A stretch of DNA of 64,000 nucleotides from Cellulomonas timonensis. GTDB lineage: Bacteria > Actinomycetota > Actinomycetes > Actinomycetales > Cellulomonadaceae. Within the stretch, counting starts at the first letter, position 1; every line of letters starts with the position of its first letter. A program made the position numbers and the translations under genes. Positions 45,776-53,913 of the stretch are shown in pieces. The notes beneath the pieces were generated by a model, which worked only from the letters and a program-made list of their open reading frames with translations, did no database searches and was not told where the DNA came from. The stretch lies in the NCBI RefSeq assembly GCF_900046455.1, contig NZ_FCOT01000009.1, positions 202,058 to 266,057 on the forward strand. Direction: 5' to 3'.

Positions 45776-46966
45776 GTGCGAATCGCCCATATCTCCGATT
45801 GCTACCCGCCGCGCACCGGCGGGATCGAGTCGCAGGTCGGAGACCTGGCGGCCCGCCAAGCCGCGGCCGGCCACGAGGTGCACGTCCTCACCGCGACCCC
45901 GGACCCGGGCCCGTGGCATGCCATCGGCGCGGGCTCGGCGCCCGGCGTCACGGTGCACCGGATCGGCATGGCGCTGCCGTTCGAGCTGCCCGTCAACCCC
46001 CGCGCCCCCGCGGTGCTGCGGTCGTTGCTCCAGGACCTTCGTCCTGACGTGGCCCACGTGCACGCCGGAGTCGTCTCGCCCTTCGCCTTCGACGGCGCTC
46101 GGGTCGCGGTGGGGCAGGGGATCCCGACCGCGATCACCTGGCACTGCATGCTCGACGGCGCCGTCCTCGCGCTGCGCGCCGCCGTTCGCGCGACCCGCTG
46201 GCGCGAGGCGCCCGTGGCCCTCAGCGCCGTCAGCCAGGTCGCCGCGCGGCGGGTCGCGGAGGTGTTCAGGGCGCCGGTGCACGTGCTCCCCAACGGCGTC
46301 GACCTCGACGCCTGGCGGCCGGATGCTCCGGGCGGGCCGGGCCCTCCCCGCCAGGCCGGAGGCGCCGCCAGGCTGGCCGACGAGCCGCCCGGGGGAGCGC
46401 CGCTCAGGCTCGTCGCCGCGACTCGGCTGGCTCCGCGAAAACGCGCATCAGCCCTGGTCGACGTGGTCGTGGCGGCCGCGGACGAGCTCCCGGCCGGGAG
46501 CCTGCGGCTCACGGTCTTCGGTGACGGCCCGGCGCGGCGCCGGATCGCCGCGAGGGTCAAGCGGCGCGCGCCGCACCTCGTGGAACTGCGCGGACGCGTC
46601 TCGCGGGCCGAGTTGCGCGCCGCCTACGCGGGGGCCGACGTGTTCCTCGCGCCGGCCGCCCTGGAGTCCTTCGGGCTGGCCGCGCTCGAGGCGCGCGCGG
46701 CGGGCCTCGCCGTCGTCGCGCGGCGCGGGACGGGCATCGAGGAATTCGTCGCCGAGGGGTCCGAAGGCCTCCTCGCGGGGAGCGACGCGGATATGGCCCG
46801 AGCCGTGGTGCGGTTGGTGAGAGACACCCGCCTGCTCGCCGAGATCCGCGCCCACAATCGCTCGTCACCGCCCGACTTCGGGTGGCCCCGCATCCTCGAC
46901 GTGGCGGCCGCCGAATACCGCCGGGCTGTCCGTTTGGCTACGGTGGACCACCGGGTGAAGCTCTGA
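45776..46966 (+). CDS. Glycosyltransferase family 4 protein
   Basis: 396 residues of GT-B fold. The N-terminal RIAHISDCYPPRTGGIESQVGDLA is the glycine-rich start typical of GT4, VHVLPNGVDLDAWRP is mid-protein, and the C-terminal ESFGLAALEARAAGLAVVARRGTGIEEFV is the E-x7-E nucleotide-sugar site. It transfers a sugar from a nucleotide or phospho-donor to a lipid or sugar acceptor at the cytoplasmic face of the membrane; substrates are unknown. Upstream ATGs at 45728, 45740 and 45758 are in frame, but a -10-like TACTCT box fits a leaderless GTG at 45776. It is divergent from the cellulase gene. Confidence 0.88.
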   Translation: MRIAHISDCYPPRTGGIESQVGDLAARQAAAGHEVHVLTATPDPGPWHAIGAGSAPGVTVHRIGMALPFELPVNPRAPAVLRSLLQDLRPDVAHVHAGVVSPFAFDGARVAVGQGIPTAITWHCMLDGAVLALRAAVRATRWREAPVALSAVSQVAARRVAEVFRAPVHVLPNGVDLDAWRPDAPGGPGPPRQAGGAARLADEPPGGAPLRLVAATRLAPRKRASALVDVVVAAADELPAGSLRLTVFGDGPARRRIAARVKRRAPHLVELRGRVSRAELRAAYAGADVFLAPAALESFGLAALEARAAGLAVVARRGTGIEEFVAEGSEGLLAGSDADMARAVVRLVRDTRLLAEIRAHNRSSPPDFGWPRILDVAAAEYRRAVRLATVDHRVKL

Positions 46967-47076
46967 CCTGTGTGAATGTCCCCGATGTCGAGTGGAATGC
47001 GCCGATGTTTAGGCCCGGGGACATCCGTGACTAACGTCCCAACGCGGGGTGGTCGCGGTGCAGCAGAGTTCTTCCT

Positions 47077-47097
47077 GTGAGATCCACCGGATCTCAC
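47077..47097 (+). promoter_or_regulatory. Palindromic hairpin in the leader of the small membrane protein gene
   Basis: GTGAGATCC and GGATCTCAC form a perfect 9-bp stem with a 3-base loop, 54 bases before the start at 47151. It is preceded by a longer-range pair ATGTCCCC / GGGGACAT (about 46975-47025). It may be an operator or an mRNA element. Confidence 0.4.
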
Positions 47098-47150
47098 CGG
47101 GTTCGACACCGTCGGTCCCGGGCGTGGGGTATCTGAAAGGGATCAGCAAC

Positions 47151-47624
47151 ATGTCGAGCGTTGTCGCAACCACCGATCGTTCCAAGGGCATCCGCGTTGT
47201 CGGAGTCCTCTCCATCATCGCGGGGATCCTCCTGATCGTCGCCGGCGGCGTCACCTGGGGCGCCGTCTCCGCCAAGCTCGCCGACGAGCGCATCACCGTC
47301 TCCGAGGACGCCGCATTCGGCGGTCAGACCGTCAACTCGCCGTGGACGGCGTTCTCGCAGGCCGACATCATCAACGAGCACGCGCTGTCCGCCACCGAGG
47401 GCAAGACCTACGCCGAGCTCGACAAGGAGGACCCGCTGCGCGCCACCGCGATGAACGGCTCCTTCCTCCGTGCCTCGCTCTTCACCTCGGTCGTGGCCTT
47501 CGGTGTCGCCGCCCTGGTCATGGGCCTCGGCGTCCTGTTCGTCCTCACCGGCTGGGCGTTCCGCGCCATCGGCTCGCGCCCCGCGGTCGCGGCGGACGAC
47601 GCCTCCCCGGTGCTCACCGTCTGA
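47151..47624 (+). CDS. Conserved actinobacterial membrane protein (family often mislabelled LigA dioxygenase)
   Basis: 157 residues. There are two membrane helices (GIRVVGVLSIIAGILLIVAGGVTWG at the N-terminus and SLFTSVVAFGVAALVMGLGVLFVLTGWAF near the C-terminus) and between them a roughly 65-residue segment, probably extracytoplasmic (DERITVSEDAAFGGQTVNSPWTAFSQADIINEHAL). In databases this family is often called aromatic ring-opening dioxygenase LigA, but nothing in the sequence supports an enzyme. The ATG at 47151 has GAAAGGGA upstream. A strong terminator follows. Confidence 0.8.
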   Translation: MSSVVATTDRSKGIRVVGVLSIIAGILLIVAGGVTWGAVSAKLADERITVSEDAAFGGQTVNSPWTAFSQADIINEHALSATEGKTYAELDKEDPLRATAMNGSFLRASLFTSVVAFGVAALVMGLGVLFVLTGWAFRAIGSRPAVAADDASPVLTV

Positions 47625-47652
47625 GCACCAGCAACCAGCACCTCGCACCATC

Positions 47653-47700
47653 CACTCGGGCCCGGTCCCGCAGCATCCGCTGCGGAACCGGGCCCGAGTG
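47653..47700. terminator. Long bidirectional hairpin terminator
   Basis: A near-perfect stem of about 22 bp (CACTCGGGCCCGGT... with ACCGGGCCCGAGTG) with one mismatch and a 4-base loop lies between convergent genes ending at 47624 and 47741. Confidence 0.9.
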
Positions 47701-47740
47701 TGTGCCACGGTAGGCGAGCCCTCCCTCGCCGCCCGCGAGA

Positions 47741-48133
47741 TCAGTCGCGGCGGCGCCGCGCGGTGACGACGGAGCCGACGAGCAGCGCCACGCCGCCGAT
47801 CCCCATCAGGGAGATCAGCGCGAGCTGCATGTCGATCTCGGCGCCGGACGCGGTGGCCACCACCCCGAAGCCCACGGCCGCGAGGATCAGGCCCCACACG
47901 ACCGTGCCGACCCGCATCGGCGCGTGCTCGCGCTCGGGCGCGGGAGCCGGCGCTGTCGAGGAGTACTGGCGAGCAGGGCCCGGCGGGGTCGGCGGAAGGG
48001 GCATCGTCGACGACGTGGGCTCCGACGTGGGGGCGGACGTGTCCGCTGCGGGCGGGTCGAATAGCCCCAGCACGTCGGTGTCCTCCGCGCGAGTCCTGTC
48101 GTCGCCCTCGTGGTCGTGGCCTTGCGTGCTCAC
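47741..48133 (-). CDS. Small membrane protein of the PspC/LiaF-like module
   Basis: 130 residues. An acidic and then proline-rich cytoplasmic N-terminus (DHEGDDRTRAEDTDVLGLFDPP, then a PTPPGPA stretch) is followed by two helices (MRVGTVVWGLILAAVGFGVVATA and MQLALISLMGIGGVALLVGSVVTARRRRD). The GTG at 48133 overlaps the stop of the upstream PspC-like gene (GTGA), so the two are co-translated. Function unknown; the position suggests a part in envelope-stress sensing. Confidence 0.75.
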   Translation of the reverse strand: MSTQGHDHEGDDRTRAEDTDVLGLFDPPAADTSAPTSEPTSSTMPLPPTPPGPARQYSSTAPAPAPEREHAPMRVGTVVWGLILAAVGFGVVATASGAEIDMQLALISLMGIGGVALLVGSVVTARRRRD

Positions 48134-49075
48134 TTGTCCTCCTCGATGACGATGTCGCCGGCGCCGATGTCGACGCTGAGCGCGAGCTGGGCGTCGGCGC
48201 CCTTCGCGACGTCCGCGGTGGAGAAGCGCTGGGTGCCGATGCCCACGCCGCTCGACCGCCGGGTCTCGCCGTCCACCCGCCATGTGACGTCGCCGACCCC
48301 GGCGCGGACCTCGGCGCTCACCGAGGCGCCCTCCGGGACGAGGATTCGCAGCTCGCCGACGCCGACCGACACCGGGACCAGCAGCGTCTCGCCGGTCAAC
48401 GGCACCCCGGTGAGGTCCACGGTGCTGTCCCCGATCCCCAGGTTGTAGCCCGACGCCGCGGCGTCCCGGGTGCCGACCACGAACGTCTCGTCGCCGATCG
48501 CCCGCCAGGCGCCGTCCACGTTCCAGACGGGCTTGTTGAACACGGCGACCGGCGCCGCGACGATGATCGCGATGACGGCGAGTGTGCCGAGCACGCCGCT
48601 GGAGCGGCCGCGCAGGCCTGAGTAGACGACGCCGAGCCCGAGCAGGATGACGGCCACGCCCGCCGCCGTGAGCAGCACGGGCCCGTGGAAGACGCCGAAG
48701 CGGTCGGCCACCATGAGGCCCGCGAGCGCGAACAAGATCAGCGCCGTGATCACGCCGAGCGTGGCCGCGCTGGCCCCGCGGACGCGCGGCTTGCGCGGAG
48801 GCGCCGGGGGGCCGTCGATGAGCTGGGCCACCTGCTCGAGGGGAGGGGCGCCGGGTGAGGGCGCGCTTGCCGCGTACGGCGCATACGGCGTCGACGGCGC
48901 CGGGTAGGGCGTCGCGGGGTGCGGCGGGTAGGGATGCGGCGGGTAGGGGTTTTTTTTTGAAAGAGAAGACGACTAGCAATATTCCGGCCTGTCTCGTGGA
49001 CACGGAATTGGGTATAAGAGTAGGCCCCGGGGCAGTCGGGCCCGGGCCCGACTGCCCCGGGAGGTGCGTGTCCAT
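48130..49075 (-). CDS. PspC/LiaF-like envelope protein, internally disrupted by adapter sequence
   Basis: The left part (48130-48949) encodes a Pro/Tyr-rich segment, GAPPLEQVAQLIDG, several membrane helices (GVITALILFALAGLMVADRFGV, VLLTAAGVAVILLGLGVVYSGLRG, VIAIIVAAPVAVF) and a C-terminal beta domain like LiaF/DUF2154 (VDLTGVPLTGETLLVPVSVGVGELRILVPEGASVSAEVRAGVG, then SVDIGAGDIVIEED). The right part (49019-49075) gives a plausible start at ATG 49075, MDTHLPGQSGPGPTAPGP, after AGGATC. Between them is adapter sequence with a stop codon, and the PspC domain expected there is missing. The real gene is longer and intact. Confidence 0.65.
48950..49018. other. Nextera P7 adapter with index and poly-A tail (reverse strand), probable assembly artefact
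   Basis: On the plus strand, nine T are followed by 24 bases resembling the P7 flow-cell sequence (15 of 24), an 8-base index slot (TCCGGCCT), then sequence aligning with the Nextera read-2 adapter (26 of 34 over 48991-49024, beginning GTCTCGTGG and containing GTATAAGAG). Order and spacing equal a complete P7 adapter, and the T9 is what reading past an adapter end gives. The patch is far more AT-rich than its surroundings. Confidence 0.85.
49022..49057. repeat. 36-bp perfect palindrome
   Basis: An 18-base arm, CCCGGGGCAGTCGGGCCC, is followed directly by its exact complement, with no spacer. It lies next to the adapter scar and within what may be the first codons of the PspC-like gene, where it would encode GQSGPGPTAP. 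Confidence 0.8.
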
Positions 49076-49210
49076 GTGACGATCCTGTCGTGTCCCAGGC
49101 CCCCAGCCCATCGGGCTCTGCCCTGAGCCGACCCTGATTCACCAGCGCGGCGCCCCTGAATCGGCGTGCTGGTGGCCTCGGGGTGGGCGCCGAGGTGTGA
49201 TCATCGGGGG

Positions 49211-50533
49211 GTGCACCCCCCCGAGCCCGCACCCGCCTGGGTCCCGCCGACCCCGGCGCCGACTCGGCTGCCGCTGCGTCGGCCCCTCGGCGGCCGCGTG
49301 GCGGGCGGGGTCGCGCTGGGGCTCGCCGCGCATCTCAACGTGTCACTGACGTTGGTGCGCTGGGCGCTGGTCGGGATGACGCTGGCGGGCGGGCTGGGCG
49401 CGGCGCTGTACGTGTTCTTGTGGGTGACGGTCCCCTCGGGTGATCCGGCCACGGCGGGTGGCGAGACCCGGCCGCCGGCGCTGACCCGTCTCGCCCGCGT
49501 GCAGGGGGTGGGGGCCGAGCGGCTGCGCCGGTTGCCGGTGACCGACATTGCCACGGCGGCGGTGCTGCTCGCCGGCGCCGCGGTGCTGGTGGCGGTGCGC
49601 ACCGGCGCCACGATCGACACGTCCTGGGTGCTTCCGCTCGTCCTGCTGCTGGCCGGCATCACGCTGGGCTGGAGCCAGCTCGACGCGATGCAGCGCGGGC
49701 GGATGCGCTCGCGGACGGGCGGCCGCACGCCGGTGAGCGTGCTGCGGCTCGCCGGCGGGCTGGTGCGGGCGGGGGGGGGGGTGCTCCTGCTGGTCGCGCA
49801 GGACACCGAGCCCGCGGCGCTGCTCCAGGTGACGATCGCCGCGGTGGCGGTGCTCGCGGGCGTGGCGCTGGTGCTGGCGCCGTGGTGGCTGCGCCTGGTG
49901 CGCGAGCTCGGCGACGAGCGCGCCGCGCGGGCCCGCGAGTCCGAGCGGGCCGACATCGCCGCCCACCTGCACGACTCGGTGCTGCAGACGCTCGCGTTGA
50001 TCCGCGCCCGCGCGGCGGACGATCCGGCCGAGGTCGCGCGCATGGCGCGCGCGCAGGAGCGCGAGCTGCGCGAGTGGCTGTACGACGACCGGCCGGCGCC
50101 GGGCACCTCGGTCGCCGCGGCGCTGCGGGCCATCGTCGCCGAGGTGGAGGACTCCCGCTCGGGGCCCACCGGCGAGGCGGTCGCGGTGGACACGGTGGTG
50201 GTGGGGGATCGTGTCCCGGACGCGCAGACCGAGGCGCTGCTGCAGGCCACGCGCGAGGCGCTGGTCAACGCGGTGGTGCATGGCCGCCCGCCGGTCTCGC
50301 TCTACCTGGAGGTGGGCGACGAGACGGTGGAGGTGTTCGTGCGCGATCGGGGCGACGGCTTCGATGTGGACGCGATCCCGTCCGACAGGTTCGGCGTCCG
50401 TGAGTCGATCATGGGCCGGGTGCGGCGCAGGGGCGGCTCCGCGACGGTGCAGTCCAAGGAAGGTCGTGGCACGGAGGTGCACCTGTGCGTGCCCGTGCGC
50501 GACGACGCGGCGAAGCCGCAGAGAGAGGCGTGA
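49211..50533 (+). CDS. PspC-domain sensor histidine kinase
   Basis: About 440 residues. A proline-rich N-terminus leads to a PspC domain (LRRPLGGRVAGGVALGLAAHLNVSLTLVRWALVGMTLAGGLGAALYVFLW). Four more helices follow, then a HisKA_3-like domain with the H box IAAHLHDSVLQTLALI and an HATPase domain (TREALVNAVVHG, VRDRGDGFDVDAI). PspC kinases of this type sense envelope stress and pair with LuxR-type regulators. The GTG at 49211 (HPPEPAPAWVPP) is a reasonable start, although the frame is open to 49166. An 11-G run (49771-49781) lies in the coding sequence. The regulator gene follows directly. Confidence 0.9.
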   Translation: MHPPEPAPAWVPPTPAPTRLPLRRPLGGRVAGGVALGLAAHLNVSLTLVRWALVGMTLAGGLGAALYVFLWVTVPSGDPATAGGETRPPALTRLARVQGVGAERLRRLPVTDIATAAVLLAGAAVLVAVRTGATIDTSWVLPLVLLLAGITLGWSQLDAMQRGRMRSRTGGRTPVSVLRLAGGLVRAGGGVLLLVAQDTEPAALLQVTIAAVAVLAGVALVLAPWWLRLVRELGDERAARARESERADIAAHLHDSVLQTLALIRARAADDPAEVARMARAQERELREWLYDDRPAPGTSVAAALRAIVAEVEDSRSGPTGEAVAVDTVVVGDRVPDAQTEALLQATREALVNAVVHGRPPVSLYLEVGDETVEVFVRDRGDGFDVDAIPSDRFGVRESIMGRVRRRGGSATVQSKEGRGTEVHLCVPVRDDAAKPQREA

Positions 50534-50535
50534 CG

Positions 50536-51192
50536 ATGAGCGGACCTGTCGACGTGGTGCTGGTCGACGACCATCTGATGTTCCGCACGGGGGTGCGGGC
50601 GTCGCTGGATGGCAGCGTCAACGTGGTCGGCGAGGCCGCCTCGGTGGACGAGGCGGTGCGGGTGGTGCGCGAGCTGCGTCCTCCGGTGGTGCTGCTGGAC
50701 GTGCACCTTCCCGGTGGTGATGGCGGAGGCGGCGCGGAGGTGATCCGCACGTGCATGGACCTGCTGGGCGGCACGCGGTTCCTGGCGCTGTCGGTGTCCG
50801 ATGCCGCGGAGGACGTGGTGGCGGTCATCCGGGCGGGCGCCCGCGGGTATGTCACCAAGGCGATCTCCGGGCCCGACCTGTCCGACGCCGTGCGGCGGGT
50901 GGCCGGCGGTGACGCGGTGTTCTCCCCGCGCCTGGCGGGCTTCGTGCTCGACTCGTTCGGCACCGCGGCGGGGGACGTGGCGATCGCGGATGACGAGATG
51001 GACCGGCTCTCGGCCCGGGAGCGCGAGGTGATGCGGCTGATCGCGCGCGGCTACTCGTACCGCGAGGTGGCCAGCGAGCTGTTCATCTCCATCAAGACGG
51101 TGGAGACGCACGTCTCCGCGGTGCTGCGCAAGCTCCAGCTCTCGAGCCGGCATGAGCTCACCCGGTGGGCAGCCGCCCGACGGCTGCTGTGA
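50536..51192 (+). CDS. LuxR-family response regulator of the PspC module
   Basis: 218 residues. The receiver has VVLVDDHLMFRTGV (acidic pair), VVLLDVHLPGGDGG (phospho-acceptor Asp) and FLALSVSDAAEDVVAVIRAGARGYVTK (Thr/Ser and Lys). The HTH is SAREREVMRLIARGYSYREVASELFISIKTVETHVSAVLRKLQLSSRHELT. It is the partner of the upstream kinase; the GTG at 50530 overlaps the kinase stop and is an alternative to the ATG at 50536. Its likely targets include the divergent PspC/LiaF-like genes, by analogy with LiaRS-type systems. Confidence 0.92.
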   Translation: MSGPVDVVLVDDHLMFRTGVRASLDGSVNVVGEAASVDEAVRVVRELRPPVVLLDVHLPGGDGGGGAEVIRTCMDLLGGTRFLALSVSDAAEDVVAVIRAGARGYVTKAISGPDLSDAVRRVAGGDAVFSPRLAGFVLDSFGTAAGDVAIADDEMDRLSAREREVMRLIARGYSYREVASELFISIKTVETHVSAVLRKLQLSSRHELTRWAAARRLL

Positions 51193-51299
51193 CGCCCCGG
51201 GCGTGAACGCGGGGCCCTGTCGAGAAGTTCCCGACACTAGTGTTGGGAAGATCACCCCGTCGGCGTCTCAGACGGGCTCTGCCGCCGCCGACGAATCCC

Positions 51300-51312
51300 T
51301 AGGCTGGCGTCT
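51300..51312 (+). promoter_or_regulatory. Leaderless promoter of the small membrane protein at 51313
   Basis: TAGGCT ends 7 bases before the ATG, with no Shine-Dalgarno sequence. Confidence 0.6.
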
Positions 51313-51663
51313 ATGACCATCCTCTACAACGTCCTCCTCGTCCTGCACCTGCTCGGCTGGGCCATCGTCTTCGGTGGCGCGCTCGCCGGGCTCAAGAAGG
51401 CGACGCTGCCGGCTGGGGCACTGCACGGCATCCTCACGGCGCTCGTCACCGGAATCCTCATGGTCGGCCTGGCCGAGTCCGGCGTCGCCGGCCCCGAGCA
51501 CATCAACAACATGAAGGTCGGCGTGAAGCTGCTCATCGCGGCTGTCGCCACCGGCGTCGTGGTCTACGGCGTGAAGAAGCCCGCCAAGGTCACGCGCGGG
51601 TTCGTGGGCGCCGTCGCCGGCCTCGTGGTGGTCAACGTCGCGATCGCGGTGCTCTGGCGCTGA
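51313..51663 (+). CDS. Conserved four-helix membrane protein, unknown function
   Basis: 116 residues, nearly all membrane: YNVLLVLHLLGWAIVFGGALAGL, ALHGILTALVTGILMVGLAES, MKVGVKLLIAAVATGVVVYG and RGFVGAVAGLVVVNVAIAVLWR. The HLLGWAIVFGG and N-H-I-N-N-M-K-V-G-K-L pattern recalls small actinobacterial integral membrane proteins seen in many genomes without known function. It has a leaderless promoter, and a DUF456 gene follows after 28 bases. Confidence 0.75.
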   Translation: MTILYNVLLVLHLLGWAIVFGGALAGLKKATLPAGALHGILTALVTGILMVGLAESGVAGPEHINNMKVGVKLLIAAVATGVVVYGVKKPAKVTRGFVGAVAGLVVVNVAIAVLWR

Positions 51664-51691
51664 CCTCGGCCACCAGGCCGGAGGCCGGTCG

Positions 51692-52093
51692 ATGAGCCCC
51701 GGGGACCTCGTCGCCGCGCTCGTGATCGCCGTCGGCCTGGTCGGCGTCGTCGTCCAGGTGCTGCCCGGCAGCGTCCTGGTGCTGGCCGCCGTCGGGGTGT
51801 GGGCGGCGTTCACTGGTGGAGCTGTAAGAGACTGGGCGGGGGTGCCCGGCTCCACGCTGGTGTGGGGCGGCATCGCCGGGGTGGTCGGGTTCTTCGTGGT
51901 GCCCGTCGTCGGCCTGCCGCTCGGCTTCGTGGGCGGGGTCTACGCGACCCAGCGGGTGCGGGACGGCGACCACGCCACCGCCTGGGCGGCCACCCGGGCG
52001 GCGGTCCGCGCCACGGGGATCACGATCCTCGTGGAACTGGCCGGCGCCCTGCTGGCCACCGCCGCGTGGGCCGTCGCCGTCGTCATGACCTAG
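51692..52093 (+). CDS. DUF456 family membrane protein, apparently shortened
   Basis: 133 residues. The N-terminus [35 protein letters not shown] and the C-terminal half ([79 protein letters not shown]) match DUF456. In the family as I remember it, about 25-30 residues (a helix and a basic loop) lie between these parts; here they are missing. The joining bases (near 51822-51836) resemble the Tn5 mosaic end, so the deletion may be an assembly artefact. Confidence 0.75.
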   Translation: MSPGDLVAALVIAVGLVGVVVQVLPGSVLVLAAVGVWAAFTGGAVRDWAGVPGSTLVWGGIAGVVGFFVVPVVGLPLGFVGGVYATQRVRDGDHATAWAATRAAVRATGITILVELAGALLATAAWAVAVVMT

Positions 52094-52238
52094 GGCCCGC
52101 GTTGCGCCACCCGCGGCGTGCGGTGCGCGTGGGGCGTGCCCCGATGGGATGAACAGTGGGCGCAGGCGCCTCATGGCGAGGTGTTCCGGGCCGATGGGCT
52201 GGCAGAGAAGTGTCGCCGCCCATCGACCGGAGTCCTCC

Positions 52239-53819
52239 ATGCGTCGTCTTGTCACCCTGGCCATCCGCACGCGCCTGCTCGTGCTGGTGGGCGTCGCCAC
52301 GCTCGGCCTCGTCTCCGTGGCCGTCGTCTCGGGCGTCCAGCTCGAAGGCGACCTGCTCGCCGAGCGCAAGGTCACCACGCGCGCCGTGGTCCAGACCGCA
52401 GTCGGCGTCGTCGAGAGCTACGGCCAGCGCGCCGCCAGTGGCGAGCTGACCCGGGTCGAGGCGCAGGAGGCCGCCATCGAGGCGGTGAAGGGGCTGCGGT
52501 ACTCCGGCGAGGAGTACTTCTGGATCAACGACATGCAGCCGGCGATGATCATGCACCCCACCAAGCCCGAGCTCGACGCCACCGACCTCAGCGACTACGC
52601 CGATCCTGACGGGACGCTGCTGTTCGTGGAGTTCGTCAATGTCGTGGAGGCCGACGGCGCGGGCTTCGTGGAGTACCAGTGGCCCAAGCCCGGCGAGGAC
52701 GCCCCGCAGCCCAAGATCTCTTATGTGACGGGCTACGAGCCGTGGGGCTGGGTGATCGGCTCGGGCATCTACGTCGACGACGTCCGCACTGCCGCCATCG
52801 CCGGGGCGCGCGACCTGCTGCTCGCCAGCGCCCTTGTCATCGCGCTCGTGATCGCCCTGAGCGTCGCCATCTCCCGCAGCATCGTGCGGCCCATCGAGCA
52901 GGCGGGCGCCGCGCTGGCCAGCGGCGACCTGTCCACGCGGCTCGGAACCGGGCGTGGCACCACCGAGCTCGACAAGCTCGCCCTCGCGCTGAACGCCACG
53001 CTCGACCGCACGTCGACGGTGTCCGAGCAGGTCGGCGCCGCGGCGCTGGAGGTCGACACGGCCGCCCGGAAGCTCGTCGAGGCGAGCGACGACATCGGGC
53101 GGGTGGCCGACGACTCCGCGCGGCTCACTGTCGAGGTCGCCTCCGCGGCGAACGAGGTCAGCGAGGGCATCGACACCGTCGCGTCGGGCACGCATGAGAT
53201 GGGCGCGTCCATCGGCGAGATCGCCCGCACCACCCACTCCGTCGCGCAGATCGCCGGCGAGGCCGTGGACCTGGCCCAGCGCACCGACCGGACCGTCGCC
53301 GAGCTGGGCGACTCGTCGGCGCAGATCGGCAGCGTGGTCAAGCTGATCTCCGCGATCGCCGAGCAGACGAATCTGCTGGCCCTGAACGCGACCATCGAGG
53401 CGGCGCGCGCGGGGGAGGCGGGCAAGGGCTTCGCCGTCGTCGCCGGTGAGGTCAAGGAGCTCGCCCAGGAGACCGCGCGGGCGACCGGGGACATCTCCAG
53501 CCGCGTCGAGGCGATCCAGGGCGCTGTGACGCGCGCTGCCGGGGAGATCGGGCAGATCTCGGCGATCATCGGCAGGATCGACGACTTCCAGGGCAGCCTG
53601 GCCGGCGCCGTCGAGGAGCAGACGGCCACCACCGCCGAGATGGCCAAGGCCGTCTCCGAGGTCGCGGACGGCGGGCGCGGCATCGCCACCACGCTGGTCG
53701 AGGTCGAGCGCGCCACCCAGCGCACCACCGAGGAGCTCGATGGCATCCGCGCCGCCGCGCACGACCTGGTGGCGACGTCGCAGCGACTGCAGCAGTCGGT
53801 GCTCGACCTGCGCGGCTGA
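52239..53819 (+). CDS. Methyl-accepting chemotaxis protein with single Cache sensor domain
   Basis: 526 residues. Membrane helix 1 is [20 protein letters not shown], followed by an extracellular single-Cache domain ([36 protein letters not shown] ... [23 protein letters not shown]), helix 2 ([20 protein letters not shown]), HAMP, and a long coiled-coil signalling domain with the conserved tip [28 protein letters not shown]. Single-Cache domains of this type often bind small organic acids or other metabolites. The signalling tip contacts CheA/CheW, so the organism probably has a chemotaxis system, though none is in the window. ATG at 52239, after CCGGAG. Confidence 0.95.
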   Translation: MRRLVTLAIRTRLLVLVGVATLGLVSVAVVSGVQLEGDLLAERKVTTRAVVQTAVGVVESYGQRAASGELTRVEAQEAAIEAVKGLRYSGEEYFWINDMQPAMIMHPTKPELDATDLSDYADPDGTLLFVEFVNVVEADGAGFVEYQWPKPGEDAPQPKISYVTGYEPWGWVIGSGIYVDDVRTAAIAGARDLLLASALVIALVIALSVAISRSIVRPIEQAGAALASGDLSTRLGTGRGTTELDKLALALNATLDRTSTVSEQVGAAALEVDTAARKLVEASDDIGRVADDSARLTVEVASAANEVSEGIDTVASGTHEMGASIGEIARTTHSVAQIAGEAVDLAQRTDRTVAELGDSSAQIGSVVKLISAIAEQTNLLALNATIEAARAGEAGKGFAVVAGEVKELAQETARATGDISSRVEAIQGAVTRAAGEIGQISAIIGRIDDFQGSLAGAVEEQTATTAEMAKAVSEVADGGRGIATTLVEVERATQRTTEELDGIRAAAHDLVATSQRLQQSVLDLRG

Positions 53820-53913
53820 CCCGGCGGCTGGCCCGGCGGAGCGGCGGCGCGGGCGGCTCGCTGGGCCGGGTTGTGCCACGGGTGTCAGTGGGCGCGCCTA
53901 CGCTGTGGGGGAC

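Noticed and set aside
47151..47624. Aromatic ring-opening dioxygenase LigA
   Set aside because: The name is often attached to this family, but the protein is two membrane helices with a small loop and has no dioxygenase residues.
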